The notes below the pieces were generated by a model. It ran no database searches, had not been told where the DNA came from, and saw nothing but the letters and a program-made list of their open reading frames with translations. Positions 63,065 through 64,000 of a stretch of 64,000 nucleotides of DNA are shown in pieces. The position numbers and the translations under genes were made by a program. Origin of the DNA: Helicobacter mustelae (GTDB lineage Bacteria; Campylobacterota; Campylobacteria; Campylobacterales; Helicobacteraceae); contig NZ_LS483446.1 of assembly GCF_900476215.1 (NCBI RefSeq), forward strand, positions 186,001 to 250,000, read 5' to 3'. The first letter of the stretch is position 1. Each line of letters starts with the position of its first letter.

Positions 63065-64000
63065 AAAAAGATGATGTCATCCCTCTCTGGGGATGTGGAG
63101 ATGAGGGAAATCCTCACCCCGATGATTTCTTCTAATTTTTGGACATAGCTTTTTGCCTGATGGGGCAGGGCGTCAAAATCCCTGATATTGGCAGTTTCAC
63201 CCCAGCCCTCAAAGCTCTCATACACAGGTATCACGTTTTCTAAGTTATCAGGGATGTAGTCAATGAACTTACCTTTGTAGTGGTACTTTGTGCAAATTTT
63301 GACTTCTTGGAAGTGATCTAAGACATCAAGCTTCATTAATGCGAGTTGGTTGCAACCATTGATGCGGCAGGCATATTTTAATGCCACTGCATCTAGCCAG
63401 CCACATCTTCTTTTACGCCCGGTTGTGGTGCCAAATTCATGTCCTCTTTGGCCGATGAGTTCGCCAGTGGCATTGTTTTCTTCTGTGGGGAATGGGCCAT
63501 TTCCGACTCTCGTGCAATAGGCCTTGAAAACGCCAATGACATTTTTAAGCTCTCTTGGAGCGATGCCACTCCCACTACTGGCGCTGGATGCGGTTGTAGT
63601 GGAGCTTGTCACAAAGGGATAGGTCCCATGATCAATATCTAGCATGCTGCCCTGTGCACCCTCTAATAGAATCTTTTCTCCTTCATCAATGGCTTTCCAA
63701 AGCAAGCGCGCGGTGTCTGTGATAAAGGGCAAAAAATAGGGTTGCAAAGACTCAATGATGGCAAATACTTCTGTGGGTGAGGGTAGGCTTATATGATGGA
63801 GATCTTGCAAAAATTCAATGCCTTGGTAATAATTTTGGAGCTTTTGATAAAAGGCCTCTAGATCCCTCAACTCGCCCATGCGAAATCCCACGCGACTTAC
63901 TTTGTCGCTGTATGTGGGGCCGATGCCTTTTTTGGTGGTGCCAATCTTGTCATTCTCTTCTCTGACTGAATCTAGTATTTGATGATAGGGCGTGATAATG
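63061..64000 (-). CDS. purA: adenylosuccinate synthetase, C-terminal part (5' end outside window)
   Basis: Joins IMP and aspartate using GTP in AMP synthesis. The frame is open to the right edge, so the N-terminal GTP loop is missing. Visible are KIGTTKKGIGPTYSDKVSRVG near the window edge (read across positions 63880-63955), LLEGAQGSMLDIDHGTYPFV split near 63630, GIAPRELKNVIGVFKAY, TGRKRRCGWLDAVALKY and RISLISTSPERDDIIFL at the end. An apparent start at 63891 is just an internal GTG. It overlaps fliJ (ATGA). Confidence 0.96.
   Translation of the reverse strand, partial: IITPYHQILDSVREENDKIGTTKKGIGPTYSDKVSRVGFRMGELRDLEAFYQKLQNYYQGIEFLQDLHHISLPSPTEVFAIIESLQPYFLPFITDTARLLWKAIDEGEKILLEGAQGSMLDIDHGTYPFVTSSTTTASSASSGSGIAPRELKNVIGVFKAYCTRVGNGPFPTEENNATGELIGQRGHEFGTTTGRKRRCGWLDAVALKYACRINGCNQLALMKLDVLDHFQEVKICTKYHYKGKFIDYIPDNLENVIPVYESFEGWGETANIRDFDALPHQAKSYVQKLEEIIGVRISLISTSPERDDIIFL

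Overview
The window reads as chromosomal DNA of a Helicobacter species (Campylobacterota). The gene content and several gene blocks match what I remember of the H. pylori 26695 order: pyrF-panC next to carbonic anhydrase-kdsA-ribH-nusB; an M23 peptidase-minC-lpxC-tsaB-like-thrB-ylxR-infB-rbfA-rimP run; aroK-AMIN gene-ftsB-like-eno-recA; fliW beside valS; pyrG-recJ-rluA-like; purA-fliJ-PDP/MotE-like. The species is not determined. Base composition is moderate, with A/T-rich intergenic DNA and extended -10 boxes of the TGnTATAAT or TGnTAGAAT type.

Layout. 1-6945 (+): end of holB, folP, an unknown helical protein, dnaE and rluB, mostly with ATGA-type overlaps. 6946-8925: sparse DNA around a secreted DUF1104 protein with a lysine/histidine-rich repeat tail. 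8926-15079 (-): serB, serA and a class V aminotransferase (probably a complete phosphorylated serine pathway), then a porin, panC and pyrF. 15505-34077 (+): carbonic anhydrase, kdsA, ribH, nusB, an MscS channel, mraY, murD, three tandem outer-membrane barrels, M23 peptidase, minC, lpxC, tsaB-like, thrB, ylxR, infB, rbfA, rimP, panB and ruvB. 34145-39476: a type II NADH dehydrogenase (+), the SRP RNA (+), then aroK, an AMIN-domain gene, an FtsB-like gene, eno and recA (-). 39935-49089: gpsA, a FecD/FecE-type transporter, flgG behind a sigma-54 promoter, htrA, a relic-bearing gap, fliW (-) and valS. 49599-51652 (-): prmC and an M48 protease. 51949-55963 (+): pyrG, recJ and an RluA-type synthase.

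55974-61590 is a decayed lambda-like prophage: a protease-capsid stub, portal, a gpW-like connector, tape measure, and a small divergent membrane ORF. Gene order is abnormal and no terminase is seen. A 23-nt exact direct repeat brackets most of it. It is followed by a degenerate AATCA-rich array that runs up to the stop of the MotE-like gene, then fliJ and the start-truncated purA.

I did not find a clearly new multi-gene system. The most unusual items are the prophage remnant with its repeats, the relic ORFs downstream of htrA (one J-domain-like), the SRP RNA whose 3' arm overlaps the end of aroK, the imperfect duplication at the AMIN gene/aroK junction, and a 22-nt exact match between serB and a nearby intergenic region. 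No tRNA, rRNA, CRISPR array or intact insertion sequence was recognised.
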